The notes under the pieces: model-generated
The model's input: the letters and a program-made list of their open reading frames with translations, nothing else
Database searches by the model: none
Told to the model about the DNA's origin: nothing
Translations under genes and position numbers: made by a program
In this document: in pieces, positions 36,308 through 43,493 of the stretch
Layout: each line of letters begins with the position of its first letter
Position numbering within the stretch: position 1 is the first letter of the stretch
Origin: Terrimonas ginsenosidimutans
Lineage (GTDB): Bacteria; Bacteroidota; Bacteroidia; Chitinophagales; Chitinophagaceae
Assembly (NCBI RefSeq): GCF_022012415.1
Contig: NZ_JAKLTR010000003.1
Location: forward strand, 248,001 to 312,000
Reading direction: 5' to 3'
DNA: 64,000 nt

Positions 36308-36814
36308 TTAGCGATCCGGTACGCTGACCCATTGCCTGGTGTCGATCGCCAGCGTATCGAGCCGGGTTGCCCAGTTCAGCCCCGGCATCACAGGTCTTAC
36401 GCAAAATACACCGGGCACGGAAGGCCCGCTGTCAGTTGCCCCGCAACCATATTCCCCGACAACAATTGTTACAGAAGCTGACTTTTTATTGTGGTAAAGA
36501 GTTTTCTTGTTGACAGAGTTACACATATTTAGAAAAGATAACACAACGAGACTTGCTATTGCAAGGAATGATGCAAGTAATGTCAGGAGGATTTTAAACA
36601 CAATTGTGAGTGTATTGTCTTTATCACGAAGTGTCCCGGTTAGCGTAAACGCGATAGCTATGGCAAGCCAGATGTGCATGACCGTATTAACAACTGTCCC
36701 GGTGTGATGGCTGGAGTACTCAAGAGGTGATAACGCAATGAGTATTCTGAAGAAAAGAATGATGATAATGATCGAGACAGAGGTGATAAATAGAATGCGT
36801 TTTACAGCGCCCAT
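36308..36814 (-). CDS. Small membrane protein of unknown function
   Basis: 168 residues not recognised. Three hydrophobic helices lie at about 8-28, 46-62 and 70-93, followed by a soluble C-terminal part with a cysteine pair (EYGCGATDSGP, VFCVRP), probably on the outer face. The start MGAVKRILFIT is reasonable. It lies downstream of the RelE-type toxin with a 14-bp gap and could be cotranscribed with it, but no link to toxin-antitoxin function is evident. Confidence 0.6.
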   Translation of the reverse strand: MGAVKRILFITSVSIIIIILFFRILIALSPLEYSSHHTGTVVNTVMHIWLAIAIAFTLTGTLRDKDNTLTIVFKILLTLLASFLAIASLVVLSFLNMCNSVNKKTLYHNKKSASVTIVVGEYGCGATDSGPSVPGVFCVRPVMPGLNWATRLDTLAIDTRQWVSVPDR

Positions 36815-36828
36815 TTCTTCGGTGCGTT

Positions 36829-37122
36829 TTATTTATTTGTTCTTCTCCAATGCAATACCCGCAGAATAAAAATAGAGGATTCTTCACTAATGTGGTAAGA
36901 GATATTCAGACCCTGTAACCGGAATATCCGGAATGCACCTTTGTTTCCACGCATAAAATTATCTGGCGGATAAATTTGCGGGTTTGCCGCTAGTTTAGTT
37001 ATTGCCGAAATGATCTCTTCTTCCATTTCACCGGCCCGATGAAATGAGCGTCTGCGGGCGCGTACAAGTTCACGTGTGAATGATTCAAATGCCCGTTTGT
37101 CCCAAAGAATACTCATGATCAT
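36829..37122 (-). CDS. RelE/ParE-type toxin
   Basis: 97 residues of the RelE/ParE fold: basic N-terminal half (ESFTRELVRARRRSFHRAGEMEEEI), a central PQIYPPDNFMRGNKGAFRIFRL segment and the terminal ISYHISEESSIFILRVLHWRRTNK beta strands. RelE members usually cleave mRNA at the ribosome and ParE members inhibit gyrase; the sequence does not decide between them. It starts at the ATGA overlap with the upstream small gene, which is presumably its antitoxin. A second ATG two codons later is possible. Confidence 0.75.
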   Translation of the reverse strand: MIMSILWDKRAFESFTRELVRARRRSFHRAGEMEEEIISAITKLAANPQIYPPDNFMRGNKGAFRIFRLQGLNISYHISEESSIFILRVLHWRRTNK

Positions 37123-37358
37123 TTTATCTTTTTAAGAATTTCTTTTATCTGCTGATGCGTATAATATTCACCTGCTTTAACCCGTTGCAGCGCCTGTTTC
37201 AATTCTTCGCTGTATTTATCAGTATGATAGTGTCCGTCGGGCCTTGTGAATGACTGAATGATCGTCAGAATCGTTTCTTTTTGCTCACGTGTGAGTAAAG
37301 GCCAGTATTGCATCATTTTTTCATCGAGTGGGGAACCCGGGTTATTTTGATGATCCAT
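37119..37358 (-). CDS. Putative antitoxin of the RelE/ParE-type module
   Basis: 79 residues, ATGA-overlapping the toxin and lying upstream of it, the usual antitoxin-first order. It has a helical LTREQKETILTIIQSF and a charged C-terminus ending QIKEILKKIK. I do not recognise a DNA-binding fold with certainty, so autoregulation is only assumed from the module type. Its promoter has the hairpin layout described at 37373-37414. Confidence 0.65.
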   Translation of the reverse strand: MDHQNNPGSPLDEKMMQYWPLLTREQKETILTIIQSFTRPDGHYHTDKYSEELKQALQRVKAGEYYTHQQIKEILKKIK

Positions 37359-37372
37359 GAGTTTTTTTTAAC

Positions 37373-37414
37373 TAAAATTCAGGAAAGCCTTGCTGAACAC
37401 AATGGGGAAAAAAC
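37373..37414 (-). promoter_or_regulatory. Hairpin promoter, copy 3 (toxin-antitoxin module)
   Basis: On the minus strand the upstream arm is at 37426-37436, an 11-nt spacer follows, and GTTTTTTCCCC occupies 37414-37404. Exactly 23 nt later comes GAATTTTA (37380-37373), a weak -7-like box. The antitoxin ATG at 37358 is 14 nt beyond it. Same geometry as copies 1 and 2. Confidence 0.55.
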
Positions 37415-37460
37415 AAATTCTAAATGTTTTTTCCCCGAGGGAGAAAATGGCTGGTGGTTT

Positions 37461-37571
37461 TCCGCAGCTTTACGCAGAAAATAAAACGCAAATACGCAGA
37501 TATTACTCCGTTTTTAGAGTTCTATCTGCGTATCTGTTTTATGTCTGCGTAAATCTGCGGGAACCTCTGCC
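37461..37571. repeat. Hairpin element, CGCAGATTTACGC family (family C, copy 2)
   Basis: Left arm 37461-37502 and right arm 37523-37560 are largely complementary (core CCGCAGNTTTACGCAGA and ATACGCAGATA) around a 20-nt loop. The right edge, CCTCTGCC (37564-37571), matches the CCTACGCC edge of the 5.8-kb copy. It lies just downstream of the cytolysin gene stop. Confidence 0.8.
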
Positions 37572-37583
37572 TCCCGGATTATT

Positions 37584-39371
37584 TTAACTCTTCGTTACCC
37601 TGATCTTCACAAGCAAAGTGATCTTCGACTCTCCAAGCGGACCAGACTCGATAAGCTTGATATTCTTTGTAAAAGTTTTAGAAGAGCCCGGCGTCATTCT
37701 TGAAATATCATCCGCTTCATTTGCAAAGTTGAATTTCAGCTCAGCGGATGATTCAGGTTTGTACGTTGGTTCATGTGCCGGCTCCCAATCATGGATATCC
37801 TGGGAAAAATTCAGTGTTGTTGCTTTCAGGTTTGTCTCGCTGATATTGTTCATAGCCATAACAGTGATATCGTCATCATCTGTTTTGTTCGCTCCTTTAG
37901 AGATTGCGTTGCTCTTGGAAATGCTTTTTATTTTCAAATTTTTGCTACTGGTGCTGCCATTGGTCGTAATGCTCTGCAAAGAAAAATCTCCATAGATGTC
38001 TTCTTCACTATCCGGGAACAATTCCACCACCTTGTTTACCGTGAATCCTTTGTATTGGATCTCTACCTTGAAATTAGAAGTATTGCAGGAAACCAATTCA
38101 TCATAGTTTCCGATAGAACGAACAGAAAGCAATGCGTCATCAGAGATCCTTCTGATAGTATAATGCAAAGGCAATGCTGTTGTGTTTGCGGTGAATCTGC
38201 TGGCGGAACTGGAGTTAATGTATTGTTTGAATGCATCCCGGAACTCCAGTATGTTGCTGAAGATCGCATTCGCATATCGGCCTTCGCCTCCATAGATCTG
38301 TGCATGAAACGTTGTAGCAACTTCCCGTAGCGATGCTGATGTTTCTCCACTTACTTTTGAGCCAACTTCGATATCCGCGGCTTCTGTTCCATTGATCTCT
38401 GCGCTTATTGCCGCACTCATCGCCGCTTTCACTCTCGAGAGACTTGATGTGGAAGAGATCAGGATCACCACCCTTCTGCCATAGGTTACAGACTCCACAT
38501 AACCTGCATTGGTTAATCCAGTGTGTGAATTTGGCGACTGGAAAAGCTGGTTGTGGTTAGTAAGAACGCTGAGCGTGTACATAGGTTGAATAAAGTTCAG
38601 CATATATACTTTCTTCCGGGTTGTATTACTTGTATTTCCAGATCCCTGGAAGCCGGCGGTGATCTCCGCAGGGATGCCCAGTTCCTGTAACGGGAGAAAG
38701 ATGCCTGAGCTTGTTTCAAATTTGGCTTTCAACATGGCAGTAGAGGTGATCTCCGACATGTCTAATACTCCCTGTGCGGGAATAGCCGCTCCGAAACTTG
38801 GTGCCAGTAACTGGCGTTGGATCTCAGGCAAAGGGCTCCTCGTCAGATCTTCTATATTCAGAAAGCCAGGTCCAGGGTTATTGGGATTGAAGATGCTGAT
38901 CCCTATCTGGTAATTTTTTCTCTGAGGTGTTGTTGCCGCAGAAAAGGAATTATTTAATATTGAATTGACCGTAAAAAACTGACCCGGATAAATACCTGCA
39001 TTTTCATCGAACAGGTTAAAATCACGCGAGGTTACATAATTTACACGCATCGGCTGATAGGTGCAAACAGAGTTGCCACCTGTTTCCTGGCGCGTGTTGC
39101 CGTTTGGAGTGAAACCATCTTCTGAGCCGGTCAATCCAATCCCAATCTCGGTTCTGTTGCCAGATTCCGTTCTGGTAGACAATACAGAAGAGCCTGAGTT
39201 GCTGCTGCCTTTTAACGTCAGCTTCGTCATGGCAGTGGCATACCAGTTAAGTTTTGATGCGGGAGAAAGTTTTAATAACTGTGCCCTGGTTTGTGCAATT
39301 TTATTCTGACTGATCCCCGATAGGCCGGATAGCAGGCAGGTGGCGAGAAGAACTACGTGTGTTTGTTTCAT
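37584..39371 (-). CDS. Cholesterol-dependent-cytolysin-like (CDCL) pore-forming protein
   Basis: 595 residues with a Sec signal peptide (MKQTHVVLLATCLLSGLSG). Cytolysin landmarks occur in the family order: IYPGQFFTVNS (127-137), KKVYMLNFIQPMYTLSV (253-269) before the second hairpin, YVESVTYGRRVVILISSTSS (291-310), FHAQIYGG (355-362), and LPLHYTIRRI (400-409). These correspond to the perfringolysin segments around YPGALQLADKAF, MILAYKQIFYTVS, VSNVAYGRTIYVKLETTS, TAVVLGG and YPISYTSVFLKD. The C-terminal 150 residues are divergent and lack the Trp-rich undecapeptide and Thr-Leu pair of true cytolysins. Last gene of a three-gene operon after a lectin gene. Target and activity unknown; CDCLs of this phylum are reported to act on other bacteria. 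Confidence 0.8.
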   Translation of the reverse strand: MKQTHVVLLATCLLSGLSGISQNKIAQTRAQLLKLSPASKLNWYATAMTKLTLKGSSNSGSSVLSTRTESGNRTEIGIGLTGSEDGFTPNGNTRQETGGNSVCTYQPMRVNYVTSRDFNLFDENAGIYPGQFFTVNSILNNSFSAATTPQRKNYQIGISIFNPNNPGPGFLNIEDLTRSPLPEIQRQLLAPSFGAAIPAQGVLDMSEITSTAMLKAKFETSSGIFLPLQELGIPAEITAGFQGSGNTSNTTRKKVYMLNFIQPMYTLSVLTNHNQLFQSPNSHTGLTNAGYVESVTYGRRVVILISSTSSLSRVKAAMSAAISAEINGTEAADIEVGSKVSGETSASLREVATTFHAQIYGGEGRYANAIFSNILEFRDAFKQYINSSSASRFTANTTALPLHYTIRRISDDALLSVRSIGNYDELVSCNTSNFKVEIQYKGFTVNKVVELFPDSEEDIYGDFSLQSITTNGSTSSKNLKIKSISKSNAISKGANKTDDDDITVMAMNNISETNLKATTLNFSQDIHDWEPAHEPTYKPESSAELKFNFANEADDISRMTPGSSKTFTKNIKLIESGPLGESKITLLVKIRVTKS

Positions 39372-39399
39372 GTTTGCTGGTTTAATGATTAGTTTTTGA

Positions 39400-39912
39400 T
39401 TATTGAATGCGTTTGATCGTGACTGTTAACTGGCCTGTGTTATTACCATACCCTGATACAATATCATTGGCGAAAAGAACCAGTTTACCATTGACAGCGG
39501 GCTTGATCTTCGCCGACCTGCCGATGCTGAATTGCTGGTCGGGCAAGATGTTTTCAAAACTGTTCGAGGTCTGATTATAAATGCTGCCTGTCAGGCAAAG
39601 CCAGTTTGAACTCTTATCCCGCTTTAGTGCTTCCATGCTGGATAGCCCAAGGTCAACACCTGCTTGCGGACTATTGCAATCACTGGCTTTGAATCCTGCC
39701 GCATCCGTTGCGGCACAGGTGCCGTCTTTCCATTGTCCCGTGGCAGTGATCTCGTATAGCTGTCCTTTTTGCAGTTGAACGCTTGTCCGGTTATGGGCTT
39801 CGTTTGCTTTGACTTTTACCACAACAGCTTCGTTTGGTTGCAATTGTTTATCCTGTGATGGCGGATCATGAAGCGAAATAGAATTCAGAAAGAGCAATAG
39901 GATGGGTAGCAT
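39400..39912 (-). CDS. LecA/PA-IL-like calcium-dependent lectin, secreted
   Basis: 170 residues, short hydrophobic start MLPILLLFLNS (signal peptide), mature domain about 25-170. The C-terminal NGKLVLFANDIVSGYGNNTGQLTVTI (142-166) closely follows LecA, where Asp100, Thr104, Asn107 and Asn108 bind calcium and galactose; here Asp150, Asn157 and Asn158 are kept and the Thr position is Gly. An upstream Cys/Leu-rich NWLCLTGSI matches LecA's GALVMKIG region. There is an inserted TCAATDAAGFKASDC loop. It lies 28 bp before the cytolysin-like gene, so the products are coexpressed. Galactoside binding is likely but unproven. Confidence 0.78.
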   Translation of the reverse strand: MLPILLLFLNSISLHDPPSQDKQLQPNEAVVVKVKANEAHNRTSVQLQKGQLYEITATGQWKDGTCAATDAAGFKASDCNSPQAGVDLGLSSMEALKRDKSSNWLCLTGSIYNQTSNSFENILPDQQFSIGRSAKIKPAVNGKLVLFANDIVSGYGNNTGQLTVTIKRIQ

Positions 39913-39922
39913 GGTATTTATT

Positions 39923-41146
39923 TTATCTCATCATACACGCGATGGTGGCGATGGGGGTGAATGTTTGGAATTTCCAGTTCTTATCGAATACGCAGCGCAT
40001 GCCATAGTTGATGACTACGCTGCGGCTGATCCGCCAGTCGCCCCCAATACTTACACTGTTTGGATGAACCACATCCCAGGCAACACTTGGTTCGATGATC
40101 TCGAAGTTGGAAGCCGGCGTAAATGTTTCCTTGAGTGCTGCAGCGGCAGATTTGAAACTTTTCTTTTCGTACAGAAATTCAAAGAAGAAGGTGTATACCG
40201 GGCTTCCGTAGCGGAGGTTGAAACCCATGGTGAACAGTTTATTTTTTGCAAAGGCTTTCTGCGAAACTTCTTCTCCCGTGTCATTATCCGTCATCAGGAA
40301 ATTCAGTTCTTCTTCATACCAGCTGCTGCGAAGCAAACCGGACAGGAGCCAGTATTTCCCCAGGCCGACGCTTCCGTTCAGCCAGGCGCCGAATGCGGTA
40401 CTGCGGTTCTTGCGGAGGCTTTTCAATGTTCCTGCACTGTCCTGTATATAGGAATTCACTTTGCCGATGGCGAAATCAAGCGAAGACGCGTTCCAGTTCT
40501 CATTGATAAAAACCTTTGCACGGGAGTTGATCTCGGCATTGCGTCTTGAATTGATCGAGTTCAGCTGTTCTTGTGTCGAAAGGATCTGGCTGCGGAGGTC
40601 TGGTTTTGAGAGAACGTTGGTGGTGGTGTCCAGTTGATGTTCCAGTAATTTCAATGTTTCCTCCAGTTCTTTCTTTTCTGCGTTGTATTGATCACTGATG
40701 CCGGCATAGAGTTCTCTTGCCATCAGAGGATCCTTTGATTTCAGGAGGTTCATCTTTAATGCGAAACCGATCCGGCGGTCGGTATTTTCATCCTGCACAG
40801 AACCGACAGACAGGTCCACGGAAGCAAGCCTGCGCATGAAAGGAGACGCTTCCTGGTATTTCTCGAGGTTCTTGCGGTTGTAAAGGAGTTCCCACACAGG
40901 TTGGGCCTGTATGGCGAGGTTCGGGTTAAGTTTCCAGGATTTGAATGACCAATCCACCTTGAAGTCCTTGATATCTGAAGTGCGGTTCACCTGTGCGGTG
41001 GTTACACCCATCAGATCGAATATGGGCGTGGCGGGAATGGAGAATTCCTTAGGGGTAACACGATCTGTCTTTTGTTCTTCCTGTGCAGCGATGCTGCCTG
41101 AGATCAGCAGTAGGAGGGCGGAAGAAATCTGGCGGAGGTATTGCAT
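39923..41146 (-). CDS. Outer-membrane beta-barrel-like protein with coiled coil
   Basis: 407 residues, signal peptide (MQYLRQISSALLLLISGSIAAQ). Not assigned to a family. After about residue 100 there is a long charged coiled-coil stretch (ARELYAGISDQYNAEKKELEETLKLLEHQ through INSRRNAEINSR, about 143-207), then alternating hydrophobic/polar segments typical of beta strands (AFGAWLNGSVGLGKYWLLSGLLRSSWYEEE, FTMGFNLRYGSPVYTFFFEFLYEKKSF) ending in aromatic-rich barrel strands. First gene of the lectin/cytolysin-like operon, 10 bp ahead of the lectin. Possible roles are surface anchoring, secretion or self-protection. Confidence 0.6.
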   Translation of the reverse strand: MQYLRQISSALLLLISGSIAAQEEQKTDRVTPKEFSIPATPIFDLMGVTTAQVNRTSDIKDFKVDWSFKSWKLNPNLAIQAQPVWELLYNRKNLEKYQEASPFMRRLASVDLSVGSVQDENTDRRIGFALKMNLLKSKDPLMARELYAGISDQYNAEKKELEETLKLLEHQLDTTTNVLSKPDLRSQILSTQEQLNSINSRRNAEINSRAKVFINENWNASSLDFAIGKVNSYIQDSAGTLKSLRKNRSTAFGAWLNGSVGLGKYWLLSGLLRSSWYEEELNFLMTDNDTGEEVSQKAFAKNKLFTMGFNLRYGSPVYTFFFEFLYEKKSFKSAAAALKETFTPASNFEIIEPSVAWDVVHPNSVSIGGDWRISRSVVINYGMRCVFDKNWKFQTFTPIATIACMMR

Positions 41147-41165
41147 GTTGATTGATTTGATGGGT

Positions 41166-41198
41166 CAAAACTACCGGCGGAGCAGGGGCGGATCAATA
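41166..41198 (-). promoter_or_regulatory. Promoter of the outer-membrane/lectin/cytolysin operon
   Basis: On the minus strand TATTG (41198-41194), 20 nt, then TAGTTTTG (41173-41166), an exact match to -7 TAnnTTTG and a partial -33. Predicted start is about 12 nt before the first gene's ATG at 41146, so the leader is very short. Confidence 0.55.
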
Positions 41199-41302
41199 CC
41201 AGTGATTCGTGAATTAGTGGGGGATGAAATACCTAAAAATGGGTAGGAGGGTTGGAGAATTGTTCTCTATATTGTGGGCATAAGCAATGACTTTCCTAAG
41301 TC

Positions 41303-41431
41303 TGATTGGCGTATAAGTAACGCGGCGGACGCGGCGAACCGCGACGATCGCAAAGAAATCAGTCTTTTATTAGGTAAACGTTGCGTCCGCTGCGGTTCGC
41401 CGCGTCCGCCGCGTTACTTATACGCCAATCA
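41303..41431. repeat. Perfect 40-bp inverted repeat (family D, copy 2)
   Basis: Arms 41303-41342 and 41392-41431 are perfectly complementary over 40 bp, with a 49-nt loop that itself pairs partly (GACGATCGCAA with TTGCGTCCGC). Arms read TGATTGGCGTATAAGTAACG then CGGCGGACGCGGCGAACCGC. Units of GCGGCGRAC match the elements at 10095 and 12277. It separates the toxin-like operon from the sensor kinase. Confidence 0.95.
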
Positions 41432-41460
41432 AATTTGATCCAGTTGCAATCATAAATACT

Positions 41461-43440
41461 ATGGCTCGATTTATACGCTTCGTCTTATTCGCACTCGCCC
41501 TGTACTCCACACCTGCTCACGCTCAGTCTGACCCCGATCAGTTGGAGTCCCAGTTGAAAGACAAAAAAGAAGACAGCTCCAAAGTCAATCTTCTCATCGA
41601 TATCGGCAATGCGTACGCCAACACTGATCTTCCCAAATCGATCGTCTTCCTTCAGCAGGCTTACACGCTTGCTCAAAAGGTAAAGTTTGATTATGGCGCC
41701 GCACGCAGCGCTTACCTTCTCGGCATCTCTTATGTAGATGAAGGAAAATATCCATTGGCCGATTCGTTCATAAGAATTGCCGAAAGAGGATTTGAAAAGA
41801 AGAACATCGTCAGGGATCTTGCCAAAGTGCAGAATGCCTGGGGTTCCATGAATTTCAAGCAGGGGAATTACTGGGCAGCCAGTTCCAATTTCTCCAAATC
41901 AGCGGAGCTATTTGACCAGGCAAAAGACACTTCGTCTTCATTGTTGGCCTATCAAAACCTGGTAGCTGTGTTAGGTGTAACGAAGAATTATGAAAAGGCG
42001 GTTGCACAGGGTAAAAAAGTATTGGCGTTAGTAGAGCTAAGGAAAGACACGATCGGTATCGGTTTTGCTTTGCAGGGCCTTATTACTGACCTGGCTTATC
42101 TCCGTAAGTATGATGAGGCTTTTTCTTATATCAAACGCGCACTTGATTTTGCCAACACGACCAGTCAGCCCGGACTGGCCGCTGAGATATACAGTGCAGT
42201 AGGCGGCTATTATTTCGCAAGAGAAAACTATGCAAACGCGCGTAACTATTTTCAAACAGCGCTGGATAAAGCGGAGAAGATCGGAGATCCATTCCAGGTG
42301 GCGAATCACCATAATTCAATAGGAAAATGTTATTATTTAACAGGAGATTTCGGTAAGGCACGGGAACACCTGACAAAAGGAATGGAACTTGCTAAAAAGC
42401 ATAACAACAGGGTGGCGATCAAAAACCTTTCCTTATCGTTGAGCTCGTTGTATGATTCCACGCGCGACTATCATAAAGCATATACACACCTGCTTGATCA
42501 TTCGCTGATGAATGACAGTATCCTGAACAGTGAGATCAGGAACTACACCTCCAATCTCGAAGTGCAATATGAAACGAATAAGAAAGAGAATGAGATCCTG
42601 CGATTGCAACAGGTAGAAACAGACAAGAACTACCAGATCAACCGTCGCAATATGACCATCCTTGCTGCTGCGGGATTGATCCTTGCATTGCTGATCATGT
42701 TCTATCTCGCGAGACGAAACTTCCGTAACAAGCAGAAACTCGAAAAGGAACGGTCAGCACTTCTGGAAGAACGGTTGAAAATAATGGAAAAGGAAAAGCA
42801 GATCAGTTCGCTTCAGTCTATGGTGAACGGACAGGAAACAGAACGTACACGCGTTGCCCGCGATCTGCATGACGGCGTAGGCGGTTTGTTATCGACTGTA
42901 AGAATGTATTACAGTTCGCTTCACCATGAAACGCCTTCGGTAAAAGAGAATCCTCTGTATACAAAAACCGGCGAACTGATCAACAACGCAGCGGAAGAGC
43001 TGCGCAAGGTTGCGCACAACATGATGCCCGAAGTCCTGATGAAAATGGGATTGGCGCAGGCATTGAAAGACCTTTGCAATAATGTAAGTGCGGGGAAAGA
43101 TCTGCAGGTGAAGTTTGAGGGATATGGAATGGCGCAACGGCTTGAAGGGTCAACAGAGATCATGTTATTCCGTATTGTACAGGAGCTTTGCAATAATATT
43201 GTCAAGCATTCAGGTGCAACGGAGGCATTGGTACAGATAAACCAGGACAGTGAACGCTTGAGCCTTGTTGTAGAAGACAACGGTAAAGGGTTTGATACAG
43301 AACAGGTATCCGGCCGCAGGAGCATGGGGATGGAAACGATCAAAAGCCGGGTAAGCTATTTACATGGCCATGTTTCGATCGACTCTCAGGCAGGCATCGG
43401 TACTACGGTGACGATCGAGATCCCGCTGGTTGCCGGATAA
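41461..43440 (+). CDS. TPR-sensor histidine kinase (NarL-type HisKA_3)
   Basis: 659 residues. Signal peptide (1-21), about seven TPR-like helical repeats in the periplasm (40-355), one membrane helix (398-417), a coiled coil and a HisKA_3 dimerisation domain with phospho-acceptor His470 in RVARDLHDGVGG, then a HATPase with N box ELCNNIVKH (575-583) and G box DNGKGF (606-611). Partner of the response regulator 53 bp downstream. The TPR input domain suggests it senses periplasmic protein or peptide, not a small ligand. Divergent from the lectin/cytolysin-like operon. Confidence 0.92.
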   Translation: MARFIRFVLFALALYSTPAHAQSDPDQLESQLKDKKEDSSKVNLLIDIGNAYANTDLPKSIVFLQQAYTLAQKVKFDYGAARSAYLLGISYVDEGKYPLADSFIRIAERGFEKKNIVRDLAKVQNAWGSMNFKQGNYWAASSNFSKSAELFDQAKDTSSSLLAYQNLVAVLGVTKNYEKAVAQGKKVLALVELRKDTIGIGFALQGLITDLAYLRKYDEAFSYIKRALDFANTTSQPGLAAEIYSAVGGYYFARENYANARNYFQTALDKAEKIGDPFQVANHHNSIGKCYYLTGDFGKAREHLTKGMELAKKHNNRVAIKNLSLSLSSLYDSTRDYHKAYTHLLDHSLMNDSILNSEIRNYTSNLEVQYETNKKENEILRLQQVETDKNYQINRRNMTILAAAGLILALLIMFYLARRNFRNKQKLEKERSALLEERLKIMEKEKQISSLQSMVNGQETERTRVARDLHDGVGGLLSTVRMYYSSLHHETPSVKENPLYTKTGELINNAAEELRKVAHNMMPEVLMKMGLAQALKDLCNNVSAGKDLQVKFEGYGMAQRLEGSTEIMLFRIVQELCNNIVKHSGATEALVQINQDSERLSLVVEDNGKGFDTEQVSGRRSMGMETIKSRVSYLHGHVSIDSQAGIGTTVTIEIPLVAG

Positions 43441-43493
43441 TTTCAGGAAGGAATTGTGCGGAGTTTTTCAAATCAATTAGCTAATTTGTTTGC

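Larger units (their letters stand above)
41147..41460. other. 314-bp divergent region between lectin/cytolysin operon and sensor kinase
   Basis: It holds a minus-strand promoter (41166-41198), a perfect 40-bp inverted repeat (41303-41431) and a 12-nt palindrome ATCAAATTTGAT (41428-41439). No gene is present. Confidence 0.75.

Noticed and set aside
37390-37587. 65-codon frame between antitoxin and cytolysin genes
   Set aside because: It runs through the CGCAGATTTACGC hairpin and has no recognisable domain.
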